Positions 6,702 to 14,509 of a stretch of 28,693 bases of DNA are shown in pieces. Source of the DNA: CAYXVU01 sp964468725 (GTDB taxonomy: Bacteria > Acidobacteriota > Blastocatellia > UBA7656); NCBI GenBank assembly GCA_964468725.1, contig CAYXVU010000057.1:1-28693 (forward strand), read 5' to 3'. The translations under genes were made by a program, and so were the position numbers. Position 1 is the first letter of the stretch; each line of letters opens with the position of its first letter. The notes beneath the pieces were generated by a model. The model ran no database searches. It was given only the letters and a program-made list of their open reading frames with translations, and was not told where the DNA came from.

Positions 6702-9113
6702 ATGAAAGCGGCGAAAAGGATATGCACGCTTGTCCTCGTGCTTTTCGTTCTCTGCGCTGGCGCATGGGCGCAGGAACATGGACACGGCAACTTAGCCGAG
6801 CAGCAGAAGGCACCGACCGTGCTCGGCGGCACGGGACTGTTCAATACTTTTTCAACTCGAACCCTGTGTAAAGGAGAGTTCAACTTTGCGCTCTTCTGGA
6901 ATAATTTCGACCGGGACCCGGGTGATTTAGACATCAACCAAATTCCCTTCAACTTCACAGTGGGTTTGACCAATCGTTGGGAATTGTGGGTCAACTGGGT
7001 TACCTGGCAGCAAAATACCTCGCGCAATCCCTTTCTCTTGAGCGGCTATCAACTCAACGCCTCTCGACTCTTCGGCAATCCGGCCACACTGCTCGGTCCG
7101 GCAGTAGGCGGGCAAGATCAATCGGCGGCCTTCTTCCCCGGCGGCGGCGCAATCTTCGGCGGCATCCTCCCGGCGCTCGGACGCTTCGGCACGCCGATCA
7201 ACCTGCCGACCAGCGTCTTTTCACCCGGCGGCCCCAATCGCCCACAGGTCAGAGGGCTCGGTCCGCTGATTCAAACCGATCTGCCATCCTTCTACAACGA
7301 TATGTGGGGATTTGGCGAAGTCGACTTTTTAGGATTCGACAATCTGGGTCGTCCGGTCTTCGGGCCGCGCCAATCGTCTAACGGCACGGGCGATGTCACC
7401 GTCGGCACGAAATTTAACCTCATTGATCCGAACAAAAACTGGTTCAGCATGGCGCTCGGCGGCTATGTCAAGATTCCGATCAATAGCGACAATGGCATTG
7501 CGCGCGGCACGACGACCGGCGAGTGGGAATACGGCCCGGTCTTGATGTTCGGACAGGAATCGAAAGGCAAACGCTTCCGCGCCTATGAAAACATTGGCTA
7601 CATTCACACCAACGATCCGAGCGAAGGCGACATTAAGTTGCTCGACCTGCGAGACAAACTGCTGTTGACCGGCGGCGTCTCGATTGCCGCCAATCGCCAC
7701 GTCGAATTCCTTGCCGAACTCGTTCACACGCACTTTGTTGGCGGCGGCACGCCGAGCATTCTGCGCAGCAACCCGACTGACCTTAATCTTGGCGCCCGCT
7801 TCTACTTCCATGAGGGCGCCATCTCCTTCGGCGGCGCTTATCGCCGCTTGCTCAACCCGGAAGGTGATGTCACGTTGCCGGTCTTCCGCGCTCAGATCAC
7901 CTTCGTACCGCCGTTCTTCGTCATCAATCCTTTCTTTGACACGGTCAACCGCAATTTTGACGGCAGCGATGCCAACGGCTTCGTCTTCTTCGGCTCATGG
8001 GGCTCGCGCAAGAGATGCCCACCGCCTCCGGCTCCGACCTGCGTGTTGTCGGTTTCATCGGCTACGGTCAATCGCGGCGAACGCCTGACCTTGACCGCTC
8101 GCCCGACGACGCCGGGGTACAACGATAACGAAGTCAGCTACGAATTCCGTTGGGATGTCAAAGACGCGCAAGGCCGACCGGTGACCGTCAGCGGCAGCGG
8201 CGCATCCGTTGAAGTGGCGACCAGTCAATTGGCTTGCGGAGCCTACACCGTAGCCGTCACCGCGATTGCGACGGTTCCGGCGGTTGATTGTCCGAGCGAT
8301 TGCGTAACCACCGGGCAAACGCTTTGCAACACCGGCTTCGAAGTCGTCGAGCCGCCGTGCCCGACGGTGACCTGCGATGTCACATCGTCTTCAAGCCAAG
8401 TCAACGACGGTGACCGCGTGACCTTCCGCGCCACCGGCACGGGCGATGGCTTGAGCTACACGTGGTCAACCAGCGCCGGTCAGTTGTCGTCAACCACTGG
8501 CACGGAAGTCACACTCGATACGACCGGGCTTGGCGATACCAACGTCACGGTCACGGTGAATGTGGCAACCAGCCGCACGCGTTGCGATCAACCTTGTGGA
8601 GGCGGAAGCTGCTCAACTTCGGTTCGAGTTGTCAAGCTTGTGCCGCCGCCTGTTGTTAACCCCGTACCGCTGTGCGGCCCGATCTTCTTCCCGTTCAACT
8701 CGGCGAGAATCAACAACGAGCATAAAGCTTGTTTGGACGACATCGCCCTCAGATTACAGCAAGACCCGCGCGCTTCAACGGTGATTGACGGTCATCGCGA
8801 TTCATCCGAGCGCGTCGGAATCTCGCTCACTCGCGCCAACAACGCGCGTGATTATCTGACGAACGAGAAGGGCATTGATGCGGCTCGCATCACGATTCGC
8901 AACTTCGGCGACACCTGTCCGCACGAATCCGGCGACCCGAACCTCAACCGCAGAGTTGAGTTCTGGTTGATTCCGGCTGATGCGAATGTGTCGGGGATTG
9001 ACTCGCTGAAGAAGTGCGCGGCGGGTGCGTCACCGCAAATCATCACAACGGAAACGCCCGCTGCTTCCGACGACCGCAGACCGGTTCGCCGCGCTCCGCG
9101 CCGTCGTCGTTAA
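6702..9113 (+). CDS. Outer-membrane barrel protein with Ig-like modules and C-terminal OmpA domain
   Basis: Probable abundant envelope protein tethering the outer membrane to peptidoglycan. 803 aa from the ATG at 6702, which has an excellent AGGAGG. A TTG 30 codons upstream is disfavoured. Signal peptide is residues 1-24 (hydrophobic LVLVLFVLCAGAWA). About 30-435 are rich in alternating aromatic/polar strands (FALFWNNFDRD, RWELWVNWVTW) and look like a porin-like barrel. Two Ig/PKD-like modules start near 446 and 556, each rich in cysteine. About 655-762 is an OmpA-type peptidoglycan-binding domain: FFPFNSARI, then DGHRDSSERVGISLTRANNA, then NRRVEFWL, keeping the Asp and Arg used to hold diaminopimelate. 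The tail is very basic (RRAPRRRR). It is monocistronic, with its own promoter and terminator. Barrel identity is inferred from texture; the OmpA domain is clear. Confidence 0.85.
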   Translation: MKAAKRICTLVLVLFVLCAGAWAQEHGHGNLAEQQKAPTVLGGTGLFNTFSTRTLCKGEFNFALFWNNFDRDPGDLDINQIPFNFTVGLTNRWELWVNWVTWQQNTSRNPFLLSGYQLNASRLFGNPATLLGPAVGGQDQSAAFFPGGGAIFGGILPALGRFGTPINLPTSVFSPGGPNRPQVRGLGPLIQTDLPSFYNDMWGFGEVDFLGFDNLGRPVFGPRQSSNGTGDVTVGTKFNLIDPNKNWFSMALGGYVKIPINSDNGIARGTTTGEWEYGPVLMFGQESKGKRFRAYENIGYIHTNDPSEGDIKLLDLRDKLLLTGGVSIAANRHVEFLAELVHTHFVGGGTPSILRSNPTDLNLGARFYFHEGAISFGGAYRRLLNPEGDVTLPVFRAQITFVPPFFVINPFFDTVNRNFDGSDANGFVFFGSWGSRKRCPPPPAPTCVLSVSSATVNRGERLTLTARPTTPGYNDNEVSYEFRWDVKDAQGRPVTVSGSGASVEVATSQLACGAYTVAVTAIATVPAVDCPSDCVTTGQTLCNTGFEVVEPPCPTVTCDVTSSSSQVNDGDRVTFRATGTGDGLSYTWSTSAGQLSSTTGTEVTLDTTGLGDTNVTVTVNVATSRTRCDQPCGGGSCSTSVRVVKLVPPPVVNPVPLCGPIFFPFNSARINNEHKACLDDIALRLQQDPRASTVIDGHRDSSERVGISLTRANNARDYLTNEKGIDAARITIRNFGDTCPHESGDPNLNRRVEFWLIPADANVSGIDSLKKCAAGASPQIITTETPAASDDRRPVRRAPRRRR

Positions 9114-9130
9114 GCGGTTCACCGATCAAC

Positions 9131-9150
9131 CCTGAGTCGTCAGACTCAGG
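9131..9150 (+). other. Hairpin just after the OmpA-like gene
   Basis: CCTGAGT (9131-9137) and ACTCAGG (9144-9150) form a 7-bp perfect stem with a 6-nt loop. It lies 18 nt after the stop and just before the terminator. It may protect the transcript 3' end or act with the terminator. Confidence 0.6.
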
Positions 9151-9158
9151 CCATCTTC

Positions 9159-9191
9159 AAAGGGCGATCTGCGGATCGCCCTTTTCTTTTT
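9159..9191 (+). terminator. Rho-independent terminator of the OmpA-like gene
   Basis: AAAGGGCGATC (9159-9169), loop TGCG, and GATCGCCCTTT (9174-9184) form an 11-bp perfect stem, followed by TCTTTTT. This is a textbook intrinsic terminator on the plus strand. Confidence 0.95.
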
Positions 9192-9658
9192 ACCTTCACT
9201 CTTGAAAAGAATCGGGCACGAATAAATCAGGGTGAATCGAATTGAGGCAAGTTCCCTTCACATAGATAGGCGTACACTGCCTCGCTCTGTGAAAAGCCTT
9301 CGCCTCCGTGTTGATCCGCGTTTGGTTTTGAACCCCATCCGAATGGAGACCTCACGAATTCGATTCCCACTGCGGTTGAGAGTGCGGGCTGTTCGGCGAG
9401 GAGGCAACGGCGGTCAAAGACCGCCTCTCAACAGTGTTTTCTCACTTTGTCGAGCAATTCGGTATTACTCTCTGGCAGTCAGTCGCCCATAGGACAACAA
9501 CGGTAAATCCAATAAACCGAAAGCTACAGACGGGTCGCCGTAATAGAACGTTCAGACATCCTCTCAACAGCGATTCGGGCGCTTCATCGCGCCTCCTGTT
9601 GAAAAGGCAAAAGCGGAGGCGATGCACTGCTGATTCGGCTAATGCTTAACCGGATCGC
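9192..9658. other. 467-nt noncoding convergent region with small repeats and hairpins
   Basis: No supported gene. Short frames exist on both strands but lack Shine-Dalgarno sites and protein-like composition. It contains GGCGGTC-AAA-GACCGCC (9409-9425), a direct repeat CCTCTCAACAG (9424-9434 and 9560-9570), GTTGAGAG (9375-9382) complementary to 9425-9432, and CAACAG (9565-9570) complementary to 9596-9601. This texture suggests a degraded REP-like or small mobile hairpin element. Confidence 0.5.
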
Positions 9659-12600
9659 TCAATTCGATTTCGGCGGCGCAGAGGCCGACGAGGTGCCACG
9701 TACGATGCCCGAATAGAGCATGGCCGGTTTCAGATAGGTTGCGGCAACGCGCTTGATCTCTTCCGGCGTGAGCTTTTCGAGTTGTTCGGCGAAGGCGTCT
9801 ACGCTGACGGCTTCGCGTTGAAAAATCGCGGCCAGTATATACTCTTGTGCGCGTTGTGCCTGAGATTGCAGCCGGGCGCGCTGTTGCAAAACGGCAAGCG
9901 TGCGGGCTTCGGCCATCGCTTTTTCACTCAACCCTGTGCGCGCGAGGCTTTCGATCCGAGCCAATACGGCGGCGCGGGCGCGCGCCTCGTCTTCTGGCGC
10001 CGTTTCAAAAAAGAGATAGGCCGTACCGGCAGTCAATAGGGCTTCGGTTTGCATAATGACGGCGCGCGGAAAAATCTGTTGGCTGTGAAGGTCTTGCGCC
10101 AGCCGCCCGCTGCTGCCGCTCAGAACGCTGGCAATCAGAGCCAGCGCGGTAAGGTCTGCGCCGCTGCCTTTCGGGGCGGCAAAACCCAAAGCGACAGCGC
10201 TCAGCGGACGCTGCCGCGATTCGATCTTTTCGGCAGGTTTGGCCGGTTGCGGCACTCTGAGCTTGAGAGTCTGTTCGACATCTCGGCGACGGAAACCTTC
10301 GGCAAGCTGGCCGGAGATCAGCGCCGAGCCTTGCGTGTCGCCGACGATGACGATCAACGGCAGTTGGCGTTTGATCCATCGCTCATGCCATTGAGTAATC
10401 TGCTCAAGGGTGAGTTTGGTAACCGCTTCTTCTTTGCCATGCGCAGGAAAGGTGTAGGGATGCGTTGGGTAAAGCGACTGCAACATCAACTCGCGGGCGC
10501 GGGCAAACCCGTCGTCCCGGTTGCGGCGCATCCGTCCCAATTGCGCAGCCCGCGCCGATTCTACATCATCTTCTTTGAAAGCCGGTTCTTCAATGATGTC
10601 GCGCACGAGGCGCAAGGCGCGTTCGGCATTGCGCGATAGGCCGCTGACAACGAAGCCGAACAGGTCGGGTTCGTTGACAATGGCGACTTCTGTACCCAGT
10701 TGTTCCAGTTCTTGTGTGACCTGCGCTGCGGATTTGCGCTGCGTGCCAAAGAGCATGGCGCGCAACATCAATTCGGTTGCGCCGCTGGTCGCCTCCTCTT
10801 CGGCAACGCGCCCGCCTTGAAATAACAGTGCGGTGGTGACGATGGGTAGCGAGCGGTCTTCGCGCACAAAGGCGCGCGGCCCATTGTAAGTAGAAAAATC
10901 TTTGACCGGCAGAGCTTCAAGCGATTCGAGCGCCGCTAACTCTGTGGCTGTCGGTTCCGCGCCCTGTGCAATAACGGGGACTTGCGCCGCTTTATCAACG
11001 GTGCGAATGGCTTTCGCTTCGATTGGCTTTCCGAACTCAGGCGCCCAAGCCGTTATGGTTTGCGCGAACCCCGCGGCATCAAAGGTGCGCGCCGGTGCGT
11101 TGAGTGGCAACAATTCATAGACGACCGTGTTGGTAGGGATGAAGTACTGCGCAGCGACGCGCTGCACATCTTCCGCCTGCACGGTGCGCAGCGTCTTCAC
11201 ATAATCAAAGGCAGCGCGAAAAGAGCCGGTCGTTGCTTCGGCATCTGCCAGCATCGCCGCCCAATCCGCGTAATGCGCACGCCGTTCATAGAACCGTTTT
11301 TCGAGCAGCATACGAGCGCGCACCAGTTCGCCTTCGCTGACCAATTCGCGGCGCAAGCGATCCACCTCTCGGAACAAAGTGGGTTCGGCTTTATCGAGCG
11401 CCGTTGGCAGAACGCGCACCTGCACGCTGAGAAAGCCCGCATGATTGAGCGCCAGATAATCGGCTGTCGCTTCCGACGCGAGGCTTTGCAGATCGACAAG
11501 CAGCCCATGTAAACGCGAGCCTCTGCCTTTACCCAATACGGCGGCCAGAACTTCCAGTGCCGCCCATTCTTTAGCCTGCCATCCGGGGGTATGAAACCCG
11601 ATGCTGACGATGGCGTCGCTGCTGTCTGCGCGGTCAGAGCTATAGCGCAGTTTCGGCGGTTCCGGCTCAGGTGCAGCGGGGGTCTCTTGCGGATCGGGCT
11701 TGGTTTCGGTTGGCGACCCCGTCGGCGAGGTTGTCGGAGTGGGTTTCGTCGGAGTCGTTGAAGGCGAGGGGGTTGCTTTCGATTTGGTAGTCGGCTGTGC
11801 GTTGGCCTTTTGCGTTGGCGGGGTCGCCTCGACCGTTGGCGCAGGTTGCGACGTTTCGACAACGCCGAAGTTGCCGAATTGTTGTTGAAGGTGTACGAGC
11901 GTGTTGAAGGTCAGCACATCGCCAGCGACGGCGATGGTGAGATTTTCAGGGCGATAATTTGCCCGATAAAACTCTGTCAACTGTTCGGGGGTGAGCGCGC
12001 GCAGGGCGCTTTCGTTGAGTGAGGCAGCGCGCGCCAAGCGGTTATCATTAACGGCGGTTTGGTAGAGGCGCTTGCGGGCTAAGGCGGTCGCAAAATCGAA
12101 CTCGTTTTCGGCGCGGGTAACGGCGTCATCTTCGATGGCCGCACGGCTGCTTCTGTCTTCTTCGAGCAGTATGGCGGCGGCGCGGCGCATCTCTTCGGCG
12201 TCGAAGGTTGGGGCACGGAAGGAGTCGGCGAGCAAAGCAAGAGCGTCGAGCAAACGATCCGGTGGCGCAAGGAGTTGATAGGTAGTCTTATCGAATTGCG
12301 CGCTGGCGTTGGCTTGTCCGCCGAGGGCGCGGAGAGCGGCTGTGCTGCGCTCCGCTGCCTTGCCGATAGAGCCGCCAAACAGAAGTTTAGCGAGCAGGCG
12401 CGATGCGCCTTGCGTAGTTTCATTCTCCCCAAAAGCGCCGACCTTAAAACAGGCAGCGGCGGCGGCCAAGGGAGCGGAGTGTTGTTCGCTGATGACCACC
12501 GTCAGGCCGTTTTGTAAAACGAAGCGCGAGAGGTTATTGACCTGTTCTTTCTTAGCAAGGGCAGCGGCGGCAGGAACTTGCGGCGGCGGGGGCGGCGGCT

Positions 12601-12730
12601 GTGCCGGTTCCCGTACGGGAACCTTGGGACGCCCTCTGCCGCTCTGCGCAAAGAGCGGTGCCATCAGAGTTGAACTGAATAAGACCGAGAGGGAAACGAG
12701 AGAGACGATTGTTTTCAAGTACTGCACCAC
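9659..12730 (-). CDS. Tandem M16 (pitrilysin/insulinase-fold) protein lacking the zinc motif in both halves
   Basis: 1023 aa, exported: residues 1-29 are a signal peptide (LVSLSVLFSSTLMAPLFAQ). It carries two complete M16-type units joined like a pitrilysin. The first starts RFVLQNGLTVVISEQHSAPL, where the family has HxxEH after GLA; here it reads GAS-RLLAK (111-115). The second, near residue 640-655, reads SGATELMLRAMLF, so ELMLR replaces HxxEH. The R/Y pair of the C-terminal half-domains is also altered (GSRLHGLLVDLQSLASEA; SGRLAQDLHSQQIFPRAV). A Pro/Thr/Ser-rich linker of about 60 residues (about 295-360) is inserted in the first unit. The start is GTG at 12730 or the adjacent GTG at 12727, after GGAG. 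Homologous M16 proteins often work as active/inactive pairs; no active partner is in the window. The fold is secure; loss of activity is inferred from motif loss. Confidence 0.88.
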   Translation of the reverse strand: MVQYLKTIVSLVSLSVLFSSTLMAPLFAQSGRGRPKVPVREPAQPPPPPPQVPAAAALAKKEQVNNLSRFVLQNGLTVVISEQHSAPLAAAAACFKVGAFGENETTQGASRLLAKLLFGGSIGKAAERSTAALRALGGQANASAQFDKTTYQLLAPPDRLLDALALLADSFRAPTFDAEEMRRAAAILLEEDRSSRAAIEDDAVTRAENEFDFATALARKRLYQTAVNDNRLARAASLNESALRALTPEQLTEFYRANYRPENLTIAVAGDVLTFNTLVHLQQQFGNFGVVETSQPAPTVEATPPTQKANAQPTTKSKATPSPSTTPTKPTPTTSPTGSPTETKPDPQETPAAPEPEPPKLRYSSDRADSSDAIVSIGFHTPGWQAKEWAALEVLAAVLGKGRGSRLHGLLVDLQSLASEATADYLALNHAGFLSVQVRVLPTALDKAEPTLFREVDRLRRELVSEGELVRARMLLEKRFYERRAHYADWAAMLADAEATTGSFRAAFDYVKTLRTVQAEDVQRVAAQYFIPTNTVVYELLPLNAPARTFDAAGFAQTITAWAPEFGKPIEAKAIRTVDKAAQVPVIAQGAEPTATELAALESLEALPVKDFSTYNGPRAFVREDRSLPIVTTALLFQGGRVAEEEATSGATELMLRAMLFGTQRKSAAQVTQELEQLGTEVAIVNEPDLFGFVVSGLSRNAERALRLVRDIIEEPAFKEDDVESARAAQLGRMRRNRDDGFARARELMLQSLYPTHPYTFPAHGKEEAVTKLTLEQITQWHERWIKRQLPLIVIVGDTQGSALISGQLAEGFRRRDVEQTLKLRVPQPAKPAEKIESRQRPLSAVALGFAAPKGSGADLTALALIASVLSGSSGRLAQDLHSQQIFPRAVIMQTEALLTAGTAYLFFETAPEDEARARAAVLARIESLARTGLSEKAMAEARTLAVLQQRARLQSQAQRAQEYILAAIFQREAVSVDAFAEQLEKLTPEEIKRVAATYLKPAMLYSGIVRGTSSASAPPKSN

Positions 12731-12822
12731 GTTGCTCCTTCCTTAGCTCTGAGAAAATCATAAGAGCCGAGAGAATGAGGCGTCAACGTGATGAGATTGA
12801 AATCGCGGTGCGCGCCGACTGC

Positions 12823-13203
12823 TTAAAAGACTTTACCGCTGGCTGTGTACTGCACATCCCAATCATAGGTTGTAACTAAAAAATCAATGGTGCGCCGATA
12901 TTTCACATCGATTTGAGCGTGGTCTTCTCGCTGCGATACTAACTTGATGCTGCCTTCCGGCAGATCATATTCGCCGCGCAGCTTATCAATATTTTTTTGC
13001 ACCTCCTCTTTTTTCAACGCCCGCACGGCAGTAATGCGCGCCAGCTCGTCCGCTTGAATGGTCACACTGCGTTGTTCGATATAAACCGGTGCAATCTTGA
13101 TGACAATGAATGTCGCAATGGCGAGGAGCACCAACGTCAACACTGTTTGAATCTTGACAGCGCCGCGCTCACTGGCTCGATGAGAATCCAACCTATACTC
13201 CAT
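12823..13203 (-). CDS. Small single-pass membrane protein, DUF4845-like
   Basis: 126 aa of unknown function. A short cytoplasmic N-terminus (SHRASERGAVKIQ) precedes one membrane helix (TVLTLVLLAIATFIVIKIAP, about 20-39). A soluble, charged C-terminal domain of about 85 residues follows (VRALKKEEVQKNIDKLRGEY, then IDVKYRRTIDFLVTTYDWDV). The layout ERG-x-helix-KIAPVYIE resembles DUF4845-type proteins, but this is by eye. ATG at 13203 has GAGGG upstream. It sits between aroB (66 nt upstream) and the M16-like gene (92 nt downstream) on the same strand, so co-transcription is likely. The N-terminal ERG-xx-hydrophobic layout also recalls pilin-like leaders, but no cleavage motif with Glu at +5 is present. 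Confidence 0.75.
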   Translation of the reverse strand: MEYRLDSHRASERGAVKIQTVLTLVLLAIATFIVIKIAPVYIEQRSVTIQADELARITAVRALKKEEVQKNIDKLRGEYDLPEGSIKLVSQREDHAQIDVKYRRTIDFLVTTYDWDVQYTASGKVF

Positions 13204-13269
13204 AACTTACCCTCAAAAACGATTTTCTGATTCAGTCTATGCCCGTATCAAGGGGGCAACACGACAAGG

Positions 13270-14361
13270 TTATGACAAGGATTCTTTGAGGGCTGTTCGA
13301 ATAATTTTCAACGGCACATCGGATTGGATTGTGACGCGCCCGATTTCGACCGGCAACACAAAAGCAACCTTTCCGGCTGCGGATTTTTTATCCCGATATG
13401 TCGCTTCGATTATAGCATCGAGCGCAATACTTTTTGTCTCCGGCAGCCGACCGACGCGCGCGATCAAGTCATGAATGGCTTGGCAATCGGCGGCGGCAAG
13501 CAGGCCGAGTCTTTTGGCAATCACAGCGGCTGCGCGCATGCCATGACCGACCGCTTCGCCATGCAGGAAGCGGCGGTAACGGGTTACGGCTTCCAAGGCA
13601 TGCCCGATGGTGTGGCCGAAGTTGAGGATGCGCCGCAATCCGCCTTCGCGTTCATCGGCAGCGACGACCTGAGCTTTGATTTGACACGACCGCGCAATCA
13701 AGTGAGCGAGCGATTCCTGATCGAGTTGTTTGAGCTTGTCCAGATCGCGCGCGAGACGCAAGAACAACCGCCGGTCTTTGATGACGCCATACTTTATGGC
13801 TTCGCACAACCCCGCCGTCAACTCGCGCGGCGGCAAAGTGTGCAGCGTCTGCGGGTCAATTACGACCAGCGCCGGTTGATGAAAGGCACCGATCAGGTTT
13901 TTACCGAGCCGATGATTGATGCCGGTTTTGCCGCCCACAGAGCTATCAATCTGTGCCAACAACGTGGTTGGCAGGTGAATCAGCGGCACACCGCGCAAGT
14001 AGGTGGCCGCAACAAAGCCTGCCAAATCGCCCACGACGCCGCCGCCGAGCGCAACAATCACATCGGCGCGCTCAATGCGGCGCTCAATCAAAAAGGTATA
14101 GAGCAGTTGCGCGGTGGCGGCGGTTTTATAGGTTTCGCCATCGCCGATCAAAAAGTTGTGGGCGTGAAACCCTGCGGCTTGGCACGACCGCATGACCGCT
14201 TGGCCGTAGAGACGATTGACGGTCGGGTTACTGACCACTACTGCGGCACGCGGTTTGTCGCCAACCTGCGCGCGCGCCAGCCTGCCCACTTGCCCGAGCA
14301 GATCGGGGGCGAGGTGAATCGGATAACTGCGGTCTTTGAGCTTTACGTTGATGGTCTGCAT
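13270..14361 (-). CDS. aroB: 3-dehydroquinate synthase
   Basis: Second step of the shikimate pathway: converts DAHP to 3-dehydroquinate using NAD and a divalent metal in the cytoplasm. 363 aa, normal length. NAD-binding motif GGGVVGDLAGFVAAT lies at 106-120. The substrate loop KTGINHRLGKNLIGAFHQP is at 145-163. Metal ligands predicted from family alignment are E187 (LCEAIKYGVI), H250 (FGHTIGHALE) and H267 (LHGEAVGHGM). ATG at 14361 has no clear Shine-Dalgarno. A GAATTC-type repeat lies just upstream, and the M3-like peptidase gene ends 148 nt upstream on the same strand. The rest of the shikimate pathway is not in the window. Confidence 0.96.
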   Translation of the reverse strand: MQTINVKLKDRSYPIHLAPDLLGQVGRLARAQVGDKPRAAVVVSNPTVNRLYGQAVMRSCQAAGFHAHNFLIGDGETYKTAATAQLLYTFLIERRIERADVIVALGGGVVGDLAGFVAATYLRGVPLIHLPTTLLAQIDSSVGGKTGINHRLGKNLIGAFHQPALVVIDPQTLHTLPPRELTAGLCEAIKYGVIKDRRLFLRLARDLDKLKQLDQESLAHLIARSCQIKAQVVAADEREGGLRRILNFGHTIGHALEAVTRYRRFLHGEAVGHGMRAAAVIAKRLGLLAAADCQAIHDLIARVGRLPETKSIALDAIIEATYRDKKSAAGKVAFVLPVEIGRVTIQSDVPLKIIRTALKESLS

Positions 14362-14382
14362 GCAGATGGAAGTCAGAATAGC

Positions 14383-14425
14383 GAATTCAGAAATTTAGAA
14401 TTCAAGAAGCAGAGTCGGCCATCGG
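14383..14425. repeat. Diverged copy of the GAATTC-type intergenic repeat
   Basis: Two GAATTC-centred words are followed by CAAGAAGCAGAGTCGGCCATCGG. The interior of the 3253-3406 element has CAAGAAGCGGACTCGCGGCCATTCGG, so the match is clear with a few changes. It lies immediately upstream of aroB. Confidence 0.55.
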
Positions 14426-14509
14426 CTTGAGCCGCTGCCAAAACCAAAGCTTGAGTTTGTTGAAACCTGTCCGTCGTTCAGACGAGATGGGTCAGCCGGT
14501 GTCATCGGT

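Noticed and set aside
9232..9649. Short frames in the noncoding stretch after the OmpA-like gene
   Set aside because: They translate hairpins and direct repeats and have no start signals.
13324..14430. 368-codon open frame on the plus strand opposite aroB
   Set aside because: aroB on the minus strand has its NAD site and metal ligands intact. The plus frame is a mirror of biased codons and has no protein signature.
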